A stretch of DNA of 64,000 nucleotides, taken from JAPKEZ01 sp047638975 (GTDB lineage: Bacteria; Planctomycetota; UBA1135). The stretch's first letter is position 1. Every line of letters starts with the position of its first letter. Under the pieces are notes generated by a model that made no database searches, was not told the origin of the DNA, and saw nothing but the letters and a program-made list of their open reading frames with translations. Position numbers and translations under genes: made by a program. Shown here in pieces: positions 37,135-44,938 of this stretch. Where the stretch lies: positions 4,669 to 68,668 of the forward strand of contig JBLINB010000004.1 in assembly GCA_047638975.1 (NCBI GenBank). Reading direction: 5' to 3'.

Positions 37135-37611
37135 TCACGAGTTATTCTCCGGTGGTTGATAATCAGGACTGGTCATATCACCAGTCGCCAGGTTGAAGTA
37201 TTCATCAGCATCGATGAGGCCGCTCTCGTACTTACTACGGTCCCATATTTCGAAATAGCTCAACGCGCCGACGATCATCGCTTCACCACTGAGACTAATT
37301 CGTGCGCGTAATTCTTCTGGCAGCAAAATACGCCCTTGGGCGTCTACTTTTAATTTGCGAGAATTAGCTCCTATCGAACGCCGCAATTTCTTTGCTTGCA
37401 AGGCGTTTTTTTCATTGCGCAAAGTGGCTTCTATCTGCTTAGAAAACTCGCTACTGGTATAGATTTCAAGGCAACCATCGATTGAATTAATAACACATTC
37501 AAAAGACTCGCGCTCGTGAAGGTCTTTAATCGCATCCATGAACCCACGCGGCACGAACACACGACCTTTTTGGTCTATTTTGTGCGCGAATTCTCCGTTG
37601 AAGTAGGTCAT
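37135..37611 (-). CDS. mraZ: Transcriptional regulator MraZ
   Basis: The product is 158 residues with two AbrB-like half domains: FNGEFAHKIDQKGRVFVPRGFMD at the N-terminus and RKLKVDAQGRILLPEELRARI near residue 85. The DxKGR and DxQGR motifs are the DNA-binding signature. MraZ usually represses its own dcw operon through short G-rich repeats upstream, and candidate boxes are present (next entry). The C-terminal tail of about 20 residues is extra. It is the first gene of the cluster. Confidence 0.95.
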   Translation of the reverse strand: MTYFNGEFAHKIDQKGRVFVPRGFMDAIKDLHERESFECVINSIDGCLEIYTSSEFSKQIEATLRNEKNALQAKKLRRSIGANSRKLKVDAQGRILLPEELRARISLSGEAMIVGALSYFEIWDRSKYESGLIDADEYFNLATGDMTSPDYQPPENNS

Positions 37612-37652
37612 TTGTTATTAAAAAAAGTTGTTGAAACTGAGCATGGATGTTT

Positions 37653-37714
37653 CCACCACTTACATGTTCTTTCTCACCACACGACTATACTACAGCCCCA
37701 CCAATAATATGCAA
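37653..37714 (-). promoter_or_regulatory. mraZ promoter region with candidate MraZ boxes
   Basis: On the minus strand three related G-rich boxes lie upstream of mraZ: GTGGTGG (37653-37659), GTGGTGA (37674-37680) and TGGTGGGG (37696-37703). They are 21-22 bp apart, two helical turns. A possible -35 TTGCAT is at 37709-37714 and -10 TATAGT at 37684-37689, with a long 19-bp spacer; TAGTAT at 37687-37692 gives 16 bp. MraZ is known to bind short G-rich direct repeats upstream of itself; the match here is approximate. Confidence 0.4.
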
Positions 37715-37745
37715 ATAAAAAAACCAGGAAAATACCTGGTTTTAT
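37714..37745 (-). terminator. Intrinsic terminator, bidirectional
   Basis: AAACCAGG (37721-37728) pairs with CCTGGTTT (37735-37742) around a 6-nt loop, with a T-run on both strands. It lies between the end of the zinc-ribbon gene and the mraZ promoter, so it insulates the dcw cluster from the upstream operon. Confidence 0.88.
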
Positions 37746-37766
37746 TTTTTTGCTCTTTAAGGGGGT

Positions 37767-38273
37767 TTAGTGGAGTAAATCGCCCTCTTTTGTAGGGTCT
37801 ACTAGTTCAGTAAGCTGCTGACTAAGCTCTGTTCGGCGCTCCTCTGTCATCTCGCGCGATTCAACTGAAAAAGTCTTCTTGGTGCGCGTTTTACGCAACA
37901 ACATGACTTCCTGCTGTCCGCGCATTTGCACACGCTCAAGCCGCAATTTTCGGTGCCGCACCAACAATAAGGACAACAAGTAGCATAAATCTTTGCGATC
38001 ATCTCGCTCGTCGCTTAATAATTTGTCAAGCAATGCCAGCAACATGTCAAAATCAAGACGCAGAGCTTGGCGCTTTTCGTGCTGCGAAGTACGCCAATAA
38101 ACGACATCGGTTGATTCGTCACGCGCATTAAAGCAGGCACGACACAAATCAGCACGCTGTAAATCAGAATCTAACATCCGCAACATTGAAAACACATCTT
38201 CGCCATCAGCAAAAGTATGTTCGCAATCACTACACTGCTGGTTGCGTTTAGAGAATTGCCAATCGTTAACCAT
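37767..38273 (-). CDS. Zinc-ribbon-like protein of unknown function
   Basis: The product is 168 residues, soluble. Two CxxC pairs near the N-terminus, CSDC (about 14-17) and CRAC (about 44-47), can form one zinc site. The rest is Leu/Arg-rich and helical (LLALLDKLLSDERDDRKDLCYLLSLLLVRHRKLRLERVQ). I recall similar CxxC proteins of unknown function in planctomycetes but cannot name a family. It is the last gene of the run before the terminator and begins right after the lipoprotein stop. Confidence 0.72.
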   Translation of the reverse strand: MVNDWQFSKRNQQCSDCEHTFADGEDVFSMLRMLDSDLQRADLCRACFNARDESTDVVYWRTSQHEKRQALRLDFDMLLALLDKLLSDERDDRKDLCYLLSLLLVRHRKLRLERVQMRGQQEVMLLRKTRTKKTFSVESREMTEERRTELSQQLTELVDPTKEGDLLH

Positions 38274-38729
38274 TTAACTATCTCGCAAATAAAGTTGCGA
38301 ACGCAAAAACTGTAGCAATGTTCGAGAATGCTGAATGTCGTCGCCGAGGTCTTCCCATTCGGCAGCGCTAGAGTCGAGCGTATCGTCTGTTTCGACATTG
38401 CGTTCGACGACTACTCGCGCACGCACCATAACCTGCTCGCCAGCTTCGAACACGCGGAAGATACCTTTGTAGCGACGTCCTTGGTTGCGGAAGGGTTGCA
38501 AGTTTACTTTCCAATCAGAAAATACTGAGCCGCGTTGCGCATCGGTTTTGCCTTGCGGATACCCAGCACGCACGATGGCATACTCGCATGCCAACAGCAA
38601 GTCGCGACGTGGCGGAGCATCTTCTATCACGAATTCTTCCCAACGCCCTGCTTCGTCAATCGGCAGCGCAGTGCTACAAGACATCATTGAAAGTGCCGCC
38701 ACCAATATCATTAATACTTTGCTACTCAT
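38274..38729 (-). CDS. Small lipoprotein of unknown function
   Basis: The product is 151 residues. Its signal peptide MSSKVLMILVAALSMMSC ends in a lipobox-like SMMSC (Cys18). The mature part is mixed alpha/beta (LLLACEYAIVRAGYPQG, VNLQPFRNQGRRYKGIFRVFEAGEQVMVRARVVVERNVETDD). No family recognised. It lies between der and the zinc-ribbon gene with a 5-bp gap to der, so it is probably co-transcribed. Confidence 0.75.
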   Translation of the reverse strand: MSSKVLMILVAALSMMSCSTALPIDEAGRWEEFVIEDAPPRRDLLLACEYAIVRAGYPQGKTDAQRGSVFSDWKVNLQPFRNQGRRYKGIFRVFEAGEQVMVRARVVVERNVETDDTLDSSAAEWEDLGDDIQHSRTLLQFLRSQLYLRDS

Positions 38730-38734
38730 TATTT

Positions 38735-40078
38735 TTACCCACTTTTAGAAGCCGAACGCTTACGCTCACGCAATACGAAGCGCACCGGCACTTTTGTTAT
38801 TTTAAGGCGCCGCCTAAATTCGTTCTGCAAGGCTCGCATTAACTCTTTAGAGAATAAACTATTTTTATTAACAAACAACAAAAACGTTGGCGGCAAAGTA
38901 CCTAGTTGCGTCGCATAATAAAAACGAGGACGCTCTCCGCGTCCGCGGATGCGCATGTGTTCGAAGACGGTCTGCATCTCACGGTTCAAGACGCCGGTAC
39001 CTAACTGCAGCTGCCCTTCTTCATGTACTGACAAGATATCGCGCATGACACGGTCGATACCTTTCTTTGTCACATTTGAGAGCATCGCGATGGGCGCGCC
39101 ACGTAAGTGCGGTAATTTATGCTCGACCAGATCTCTGAATTCGTCGATTGTAAAATCTGGCACCAAGTCGTGCTTCGTGCCAACAATAATAACTGCCTTA
39201 TAACGGTCTTTAATGGTACGCGCTAATTCTTTATCCATGCGCGCAACGGTTTCGTTCATGTCCAAGAACAATAGCGCAATATCAGAGCGCTGAATAGCCT
39301 GGTCACTACGCGTTAAAGAGAAAAACTCGATAGGAGTATTAACCTTACCTTTGCGGTGCACACCAGCCGTATCAACCAAGGTGATTGCTGTACCTTTATA
39401 GTCGACACTAATGTCTACAGCATCACGAGTGGTGCCCGCAACATCTGAAACGATTACTCTGTTTTCTCCGGTTAGTGCATTCACGAACGAAGATTTTCCG
39501 GTGTTACGCCTTCCGATGATCGCAACATTCACAGACTCTTTCTCTTCTATCAATTGCTCGGCGGGTAAAACCTCGGCCAAGCGCTTATACAAATCAGAAA
39601 AGCCCTGTCCCTCTTGTGCCGATAACGGCGTAGGCTCGCCAAAACCCAAAGCCGTAAAATCGTTTACGGATGCCTGTGCAGTGCGCGTCTCGCATTTGTT
39701 AGCGACCATCATTACTGGCACATCGCTCTTACGCAGGTAAGCGGCAACTTCTTCATCAAGCAAAGCAATGCCTTCGCGAGCATCTACCACAAACAGCACT
39801 AAGTCAGATGCAGCGATTCCGGTAATAATCTGGTACTCAACAGAATCTTCCAGATTATGATTGTCAACAATACCGATACCACCGGTATCCATAATGTCGA
39901 AGCCTAGATTGAAATCAGGGACACGCGCTGGCAAGATGAAACGGTCGCGCGTCACGCCTGCAGTAGCATCGACAATTGCGCGGCGCTCGCCAACGATTCT
40001 GTTAAATATCGATGACTTGCCAACATTTGGACGGCCAACGATAGCAACTAATACTTTTTTATTCTTAGGAGTAATCAT
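38735..40078 (-). CDS. der: Ribosome-assembly GTPase Der (EngA)
   Basis: Der is a double GTPase needed for 50S maturation. The product is 447 residues. Domain 1: GRPNVGKSSIFNRIVGERRAIVDATAGVTRD (P-loop about 14-21), DTGG, NKCE. Domain 2 from about 180: GRRNTGKSSFVNALTGENRVIVSDVAGTTRDAVD, DTAGVHRKGK, and GTKHD. A KH-like C-domain follows. The G4 guanine-specificity motifs deviate from NKxD: NKCE in domain 1 and TKHD in domain 2. Its ATG abuts the queE stop. Confidence 0.95.
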   Translation of the reverse strand: MITPKNKKVLVAIVGRPNVGKSSIFNRIVGERRAIVDATAGVTRDRFILPARVPDFNLGFDIMDTGGIGIVDNHNLEDSVEYQIITGIAASDLVLFVVDAREGIALLDEEVAAYLRKSDVPVMMVANKCETRTAQASVNDFTALGFGEPTPLSAQEGQGFSDLYKRLAEVLPAEQLIEEKESVNVAIIGRRNTGKSSFVNALTGENRVIVSDVAGTTRDAVDISVDYKGTAITLVDTAGVHRKGKVNTPIEFFSLTRSDQAIQRSDIALLFLDMNETVARMDKELARTIKDRYKAVIIVGTKHDLVPDFTIDEFRDLVEHKLPHLRGAPIAMLSNVTKKGIDRVMRDILSVHEEGQLQLGTGVLNREMQTVFEHMRIRGRGERPRFYYATQLGTLPPTFLLFVNKNSLFSKELMRALQNEFRRRLKITKVPVRFVLRERKRSASKSG

Positions 40079-40831
40079 TTATCTTAACTGTAGTAACGGG
40101 TGCACTTGCGGAACAACTCGCACGTCAAGCTGACGCGACACCCCTGCCGTTAACCATTTTAGCATCTGCGCACTAGTTGGCGGCAAAGGTGATTTTGGCA
40201 TCGGGGTTAATGGCTGTAAAAAAATGGGCACTGAGGGGCAGTGCTCGCTGACAAAGCGGTACATGTCGTCCACTTCTTCGGCGGTAGTCTCGACGCTCAA
40301 AACCATCTTCAATTGGGCATTGAGCTTCTTTTCGGCTATATAAGACAAACACTGCTTATGCTCCGAGTAGAGTTCTTGGGCCATCAGCGACGGTGTTTTC
40401 CAGTCTAGCGACACGATATCGAATTTGTCGGCAACACGCGCGAAGGCCTCGGCATCGTTACCAGAAGTTTCGAGCAAAACCTTAGCTGGCCACAATTCAG
40501 CGATTTGCGCAGCGAAGTCAGCTTGCTCTAGAACCTCGCCGCCAGTCAAAGACAAACATACTTGATCGGCATTCAACTCGCATTCGGCCAACAGCTCCGT
40601 TAAATGAGTCACAACTGCATCTGCGGCAATCGGGTTTGGCTTAAGCTCTGTGCCAGAAGCAGTATGGATTTCAAACTGTTTGCGCTGCTTCCAAGATCGC
40701 GGAGTATCGCAATACACACAACGCAAAGGACAGCCACCCAATCGGCAAAAGACGTGCGGACGTCCTAATTCGCCACCCTCGCCTTGAATGCTAAAAAAAA
40801 TTTCGTCGAGATGACCGTTTAAGATGTTCAT
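40079..40831 (-). CDS. queE: 7-carboxy-7-deazaguanine synthase QueE
   Basis: This radical-SAM enzyme makes 7-carboxy-7-deazaguanine in queuosine synthesis. The product is 250 residues from the ATG at 40831; an upstream ATG at 40888 overlaps the previous gene and adds 19 residues not typical of the family. Visible: LDEIFFSIQGEGGELGRPHVFCRLGGC, the cluster motif CPLRCVYCDT (CxxxCxxC), SLTGGEVL, LLETSGND and FLQPLTPMPKSPLPP. tgt, a later step of the same pathway, is at 6062; queC, queD and queF are not in the window. Confidence 0.92.
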   Translation of the reverse strand: MNILNGHLDEIFFSIQGEGGELGRPHVFCRLGGCPLRCVYCDTPRSWKQRKQFEIHTASGTELKPNPIAADAVVTHLTELLAECELNADQVCLSLTGGEVLEQADFAAQIAELWPAKVLLETSGNDAEAFARVADKFDIVSLDWKTPSLMAQELYSEHKQCLSYIAEKKLNAQLKMVLSVETTAEEVDDMYRFVSEHCPSVPIFLQPLTPMPKSPLPPTSAQMLKWLTAGVSRQLDVRVVPQVHPLLQLR

Positions 40832-40874
40832 CTCGACGCTATTAGATTTTGGAAAGTTCGAAAAAGCCGAAAGC

Positions 40875-41144
40875 TTAGACGAATTCATCAGCAGCGGCTG
40901 CAGCGGCTGCTACGCCTTCTGCTGCTTCTGCTGCTTCTGCTGCGCGGGCTATCTTAGCCGCTTCTTTCAGCTGCTTTTTAGAGACAGACTTGAAGTTTGT
41001 GCGCACCTTACGAAGACCCAATGGGTTTTCGCCTTCTACGTAATCGCCGGACTCTTCTAGAATATCTAGGCGCTCACGACGAGTGTACACAGAGCGAGAG
41101 GTTGACAAACCGCTACCGAGATTTAGTGACTTATGAATGGACAT
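40875..41144 (-). CDS. PVC small basic protein (TIGR04137-like) with Ala-rich tail
   Basis: The product is 89 residues. The first 55, MSIHKSLNLGSGLSTSRSVYTRRERLDILEESG to ENPLGLRKVRT, match a small basic protein known only from planctomycetes, verrucomicrobia and chlamydiae, of unknown function and perhaps RNA-associated. The last 30 residues are an Ala/Glu-rich extension (AAEAAEAAEGVAAAAAAADEFV). The extension is encoded by a 9-bp tandem repeat. The gene overlaps the longer queE frame and follows a membrane protein by 5 bp. It is the best single lineage marker in the window. Confidence 0.85.
   Translation of the reverse strand: MSIHKSLNLGSGLSTSRSVYTRRERLDILEESGDYVEGENPLGLRKVRTNFKSVSKKQLKEAAKIARAAEAAEAAEGVAAAAAAADEFV
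40917..40943 (-). repeat. Three tandem 9-bp copies coding Ala-Ala-Glu
   Basis: TTCTGCTGC occurs three times head to tail at 40917-40943 (+ strand reading), giving Ala-Ala-Glu repeats in the tail of the small basic protein. GCAGCGGCT-type repeats sit just beside it. Slippage could vary the tail length between strains. Confidence 0.85.
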
Positions 41145-41149
41145 CTTTT

Positions 41150-41620
41150 TTAATTCTTTGGGAATGGACTAATTTGAGCATCAGCGAAAGGCCTGACGCC
41201 TCCAAGACCATTAAGGGTCAGTGTTTGCAGCCGAACAAGCGATTCGTTAAGAGACTCTTGCGACGTTGACGCGTCGACGTAGAGCTCGAAAACAACCCCT
41301 GCTGAGGAGACTTTTCTCCGTGCAAGTTCAACAGTATAGCCAAGTTCAACCAGTTTTGTACCCAACTTTTGCACAAGCTCGAGATTTTCTGCATCGGCAC
41401 TGCGCGCCAGGATGCTATAAACCACTGGCTCGGCTACCTTGTCGTTTTCTCCTCCAACGAATTTGAAAGAAAGATAAAACACGGCAAGAGCTAAAATCAC
41501 AAAGCCAACGACTTTAAAGTTAATTCTTGGCTTAAAAGTGTTTACATACGACACATCATCTTTATCACGCGACTGCTCCTCGCGTAAAAGATCGAGCAAT
41601 TGTCTTTTTCCTGGTGTCAT
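41150..41620 (-). CDS. Single-span membrane protein, possibly SPOR-like
   Basis: The product is 156 residues from the ATG at 41620; the frame also opens at a TTG 15 codons earlier, judged unlikely. A cytoplasmic N-terminus (TPGKRQLLDLLREEQSRDKDD) precedes one membrane span (FKVVGFVILALAVFYLSFKFVGG) and a C-terminal domain of about 85 residues (SILARSADAENLELVQKLGTKLVELGYTVELARR and VFELYVDASTSQESLNESLVRLQTL). The alternating pattern resembles a SPOR-type fold that binds denuded glycans, but no firm match was made. Confidence 0.72.
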   Translation of the reverse strand: MTPGKRQLLDLLREEQSRDKDDVSYVNTFKPRINFKVVGFVILALAVFYLSFKFVGGENDKVAEPVVYSILARSADAENLELVQKLGTKLVELGYTVELARRKVSSAGVVFELYVDASTSQESLNESLVRLQTLTLNGLGGVRPFADAQISPFPKN

Positions 41621-41670
41621 TTGATTATTAACAGAGATAGTAACGCGATTAAGGTACAATCGCAAGAACT

Positions 41671-42180
41671 ATGACAGAATCCGTTCCCAACTCTTTGGCT
41701 AATGCCGCTGCACACTGCCTACTCGGCGATCTCAGCGAAGCCGGACTAGAGTTTATCCCGCAGCATAAGACAAATAGCGGCTACCGCCAGGACATTAAGG
41801 ATGTAAGAGTACTATTTCTAGGCGCTGAGAATGACCAGAGCGCTAATAGCTTGTTAATTGCCATAGCGAGTAAGGGGCTTGGCATAGATAAAGACTTTGC
41901 TCATATGAACTTACTGAAGAATGACTCGCAAACAATTGAGTCCGCAGTTTCTAACTATAACGCCGAGATAATCATCGTTCTAGGTGCTGAAAACGCCATC
42001 TCGCTTTTCCCAGGCCACGATTCGCCAACTTCTTTACAGCGTGGATGCCTTCTACAGTCGAGTTATAGCACTACCCCCATCTTGATAACCGAATCGCTTA
42101 ACGCTATGCTCTCCAATCCCGAATTAAAGAAATCATGCTGGGAAGACCTACAGGTAGTCAAAGTAATTCTAAATAATTAG
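41671..42180 (+). CDS. Degenerate UDG-fold protein
   Basis: The product is 169 residues. The C-terminal half follows the family-4 uracil-DNA glycosylase pattern: IIIVLGAENAISLFP, SLQRGCLLQSSYSTTPILITESLNAMLSNPELKKSCWEDLQVVKVIL. In true UDGs the LIT segment reads with HP and the N-terminus has an Fe-S Cys set and a catalytic motif; these are missing. It could be a structural relative with a new job (the polymerase III psi subunit also has a UDG-like fold). It is divergent from the membrane protein and 50 bp away. Moderate confidence in the fold, none in activity. Confidence 0.65.
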   Translation: MTESVPNSLANAAAHCLLGDLSEAGLEFIPQHKTNSGYRQDIKDVRVLFLGAENDQSANSLLIAIASKGLGIDKDFAHMNLLKNDSQTIESAVSNYNAEIIIVLGAENAISLFPGHDSPTSLQRGCLLQSSYSTTPILITESLNAMLSNPELKKSCWEDLQVVKVILNN

Positions 42181-42200
42181 AATTACTACACATCTTTCCT

Positions 42201-42228
42201 TTGACGCATTGCGTCGCGTCGGCATAAT
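42201..42228 (+). promoter_or_regulatory. Sigma70-type promoter for secretin 1, with overlapping palindrome
   Basis: TTGACG at 42201-42206 and CATAAT at 42223-42228 are separated by 16 bp, each one base from consensus, 59 bp before the ATG at 42288. GACGCA-T-TGCGTC at 42203-42215 is a perfect palindrome covering the -35, a candidate operator. Confidence 0.55.
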
Positions 42229-42287
42229 CTTTAGACCTTAGCGGCCGGCGTAACCGTCGCCATTCCATAAACTTGCAAATCATCCCG

Positions 42288-44858
42288 ATGCCTTACAGTA
42301 GAAACTGTCTGTTACTAACATTGTTGACCCTGGGCGCGTGCTCAAGTTCGGAGCCTACATACGACAATGATTCCTTTGTTGCTAATGGCGACAGCACACC
42401 TTTACTACCTTCTGAAGAGCTACAAGCTCAAGAAGCTAGTGAAGCGGCCACCGTTCGTTCCCAGCGTAATGCCTTGATGGCAGAGGCCTACGTTGACCTC
42501 GGAAATGACGCTTTCGAGCGTGGTGACTACAAGGGTTCAGCCGCTCAATACGCGAAGGCTTCTCTGCTAGATCCAAGCAATGTCATGGCGCGCGACGGCT
42601 CACGTCGTTCACAATCTGCTATGGCTGGTGGCTCTTACGACATCGATTCTTCAGAAAATGTTTTGCAAACTGCCCAAGCACGCGCAACGGCAAACCGCAT
42701 TCGAATCGAAGGTCTTGTGCGTGATGGCGATCAAGCTATGTCCCAGGGGCAATATGCAAAGGCCGTTGATTACTACCAAATCGCCAAGCAAGCTGTCGAT
42801 TACAACCCTAACTTAGCTGTTGGTGCCCTCGACGGAACTTTAGTGCATTCAAAGTTTGAGCAAGCTGTTAGCGCACGCAACGATCTTGAATCGAGCCAGC
42901 GTAGCAACATGGCTGCCGCAGCAGCTTCAGAGGCTGCTGAGTTGCAAACCGAACGCGTTAACTACCGTAACAACTTAATCTCGACTCACCTTTCAGAAGC
43001 CAACGAGCATTTCCTAAGTGGTTTCCCGTCAAAGTCTGTTTCAACACTTGACACGCTCTTGCGCATCGATCCGGGTAATACCGACGCACTTGCTCTGCGC
43101 GCCGTAGCCTTAGAAACTGCGCATCAGCAACGCGCCGCCAAGACATCTTCTGATTTCCGCGAACAGTGGCAGCGTACTTTCGAAGACTTGCGCCACAGTG
43201 CAATGCCTGCAGCATCACACTTTGCATTCGACGAAGACTACTACAATGCCGTGGTCTCCAAGCGTACTTCTCTAGACTCCGCTGGTGATGTCAAAGAGCT
43301 TGATGCTACAACTGTAAAGATTAACTCTCAGTTAGACAGCACTATGATTACACCAAGTTTCGACAATTCTCTAGAAGAGATTGTTCCTAACTTGAGCGCA
43401 TTCGCTGGCGTAAACTTCTTCATTACACGCGCCGTACAAGACGACGTCGATGAAGACTTGAAAATGATTCGCATTAATTTCAAGAACCCCCTCCCTATTA
43501 GTCGCGTGTTGCGCATCATGGAAGACGTCATGGGTGGCGAAGTTAAATTCGTAGTTCGCAATGGCGCGGTGTATGTAGTAACTGCCGAAGAAGCAGATAC
43601 TGAATCGGTTACACGTCAATACGAAGTTCGTGACATTGTTAACTCAATCAAAGACTTCCCTCTTCCTGACTATAACCTTGCTCCTTCTGGTGGCATCGAG
43701 CCTAGCGAAGAAGAATTGCCAGAATCAGAAGCGACAGTTCTTACTGCCGACGATCTGCAAACAACTATTGAAGAAAGTATCGAGCCTGACTCATGGGATG
43801 GCGAGCTACATTCTCTTAGTATCGAAAATGGCACACTGATTGTGCACCACCGTCCTGAAGTCCTTGACGAAATCGCGCAAATGCTTGAAGACTTGCGCGC
43901 GCCCGCCAACATTATGGTCTACATCAAAGTTCGTTTCTTGCTTGTAGAAGATTCGTTCCTCGAAGACGTAGGCGTTGACTTCCGTGGATTGGGCAACGAT
44001 GCGACATCTGGTGTCCCTGGTGACGTCGGAAGCATTAACACCGTTTTCAATGACTTTGGTGACTCTACTAATTACGGTTCACCTGGCGCACCGGGCGTAC
44101 TTGGCACAGGCCAAGATGTTGGTGCAGCGTTTGCTGAAGCAGGCGAAGATATTCTCATCATCGGTCGTACCGAGCAGCTATACGATAGCCAACTCGGTGA
44201 CTCTGACTTCGAAGCATCTGGTGGATTAGCAATGCAGTATGCATGGCTAGACGACACCGAGCTACAAATGATTTTGCGCGCAGTCAAGAAATCAAAGCGT
44301 TCGGAAACAGTCATCGAGCCAAGCTTGATGGTACATAACACCGCACGTGCTAACCTAGTTGTAGCCAACCAAGTGTCATACATCTCTGACTTCGACGTAG
44401 AGATCGCATCTTCTGCATCTATCGCCGACCCTATCGTGTCAGTAGCTAACGACGGCGTCTTCCTAGATGTGCGCCCAGTAGTTACAGCCGACCGTCGTTT
44501 CGTATGGATTGACGTTCGTCCGACAGTTGCAAACCTTAAGCGCCCTATTGCTACTCTACAGACATCACTAGGTACTGGTTCTCCAGTTAACTTAATGTTG
44601 CCTGAACTAGAGCTGCAAAAAGTACGCACCCGCGCACTAGTCCCAGACGGAGGCACCCTGTTGCTTGGTGGTATGAAAACCGTCAAGGAAAAGACGCTTG
44701 AATCCGGAGTTCCTTTCCTAAGTGATATTCCAATTCTTTCCTTCTTCTTCTCGCGCAAAGGCTCTTACGAGACTTACCAGAAGTTGTTAATTCTACTCAC
44801 AGCCAACATTATTCTACCAGAAGAGTACGAGCCAACTGTACTGCCAAGCAATCTGTAG
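42288..44858 (+). CDS. TPR-secretin lipoprotein 1
   Basis: The product is 856 residues from the ATG at 42288; the frame opens at a TTG 15 bp earlier, but the ATG starts the signal peptide ending LTLGAC (Cys18). Residues about 60-290 are TPR-like (LGNDAFERGDYKGSAAQYAKASLLDPSN, GDQAMSQGQYAKAVDYYQIAK). About 340-440 resembles an N0/STN domain (SLEEIVPNLSAFAGVNFFIT), about 480-550 an N1/N3 ring domain, and about 550-850 the secretin domain with VPDGGTLLLGG and VPFLSDIPILSFFF. Secretins form outer-membrane gates. No pilotin-binding S-domain is seen. A paralogue lies at 50901. Confidence 0.87.
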   Translation: MPYSRNCLLLTLLTLGACSSSEPTYDNDSFVANGDSTPLLPSEELQAQEASEAATVRSQRNALMAEAYVDLGNDAFERGDYKGSAAQYAKASLLDPSNVMARDGSRRSQSAMAGGSYDIDSSENVLQTAQARATANRIRIEGLVRDGDQAMSQGQYAKAVDYYQIAKQAVDYNPNLAVGALDGTLVHSKFEQAVSARNDLESSQRSNMAAAAASEAAELQTERVNYRNNLISTHLSEANEHFLSGFPSKSVSTLDTLLRIDPGNTDALALRAVALETAHQQRAAKTSSDFREQWQRTFEDLRHSAMPAASHFAFDEDYYNAVVSKRTSLDSAGDVKELDATTVKINSQLDSTMITPSFDNSLEEIVPNLSAFAGVNFFITRAVQDDVDEDLKMIRINFKNPLPISRVLRIMEDVMGGEVKFVVRNGAVYVVTAEEADTESVTRQYEVRDIVNSIKDFPLPDYNLAPSGGIEPSEEELPESEATVLTADDLQTTIEESIEPDSWDGELHSLSIENGTLIVHHRPEVLDEIAQMLEDLRAPANIMVYIKVRFLLVEDSFLEDVGVDFRGLGNDATSGVPGDVGSINTVFNDFGDSTNYGSPGAPGVLGTGQDVGAAFAEAGEDILIIGRTEQLYDSQLGDSDFEASGGLAMQYAWLDDTELQMILRAVKKSKRSETVIEPSLMVHNTARANLVVANQVSYISDFDVEIASSASIADPIVSVANDGVFLDVRPVVTADRRFVWIDVRPTVANLKRPIATLQTSLGTGSPVNLMLPELELQKVRTRALVPDGGTLLLGGMKTVKEKTLESGVPFLSDIPILSFFFSRKGSYETYQKLLILLTANIILPEEYEPTVLPSNL

Positions 44859-44877
44859 AAAAAGATGAAACTGTGCC

Positions 44878-44908
44878 GCCGGAGACGTCTATACGTCTCC
44901 GGCTTTTT
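44878..44908 (+). terminator. Intrinsic terminator after secretin 1
   Basis: GCCGGAGACG (44878-44887) pairs perfectly with CGTCTCCGGC (44894-44903) around TCTATA, followed by five T. Only 30 bp remain before the next start at 44939, so the next gene needs a promoter overlapping this element, or read-through. Confidence 0.92.
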
Positions 44909-44938
44909 CAAAGTCCCCCCGCACACTAATTCGGCCTA

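Noticed and set aside
41645..41663. GCGATT/AATCGC inverted repeat between divergent genes
   Set aside because: Six-bp arms only; a possible operator but too short to support without conservation data.
44072..44758. 228-codon open frame antisense to secretin 1
   Set aside because: It lies wholly inside the secretin gene, has Ser/Arg-rich low-complexity sequence and no recognisable domain; it mirrors the codon use of the real gene.
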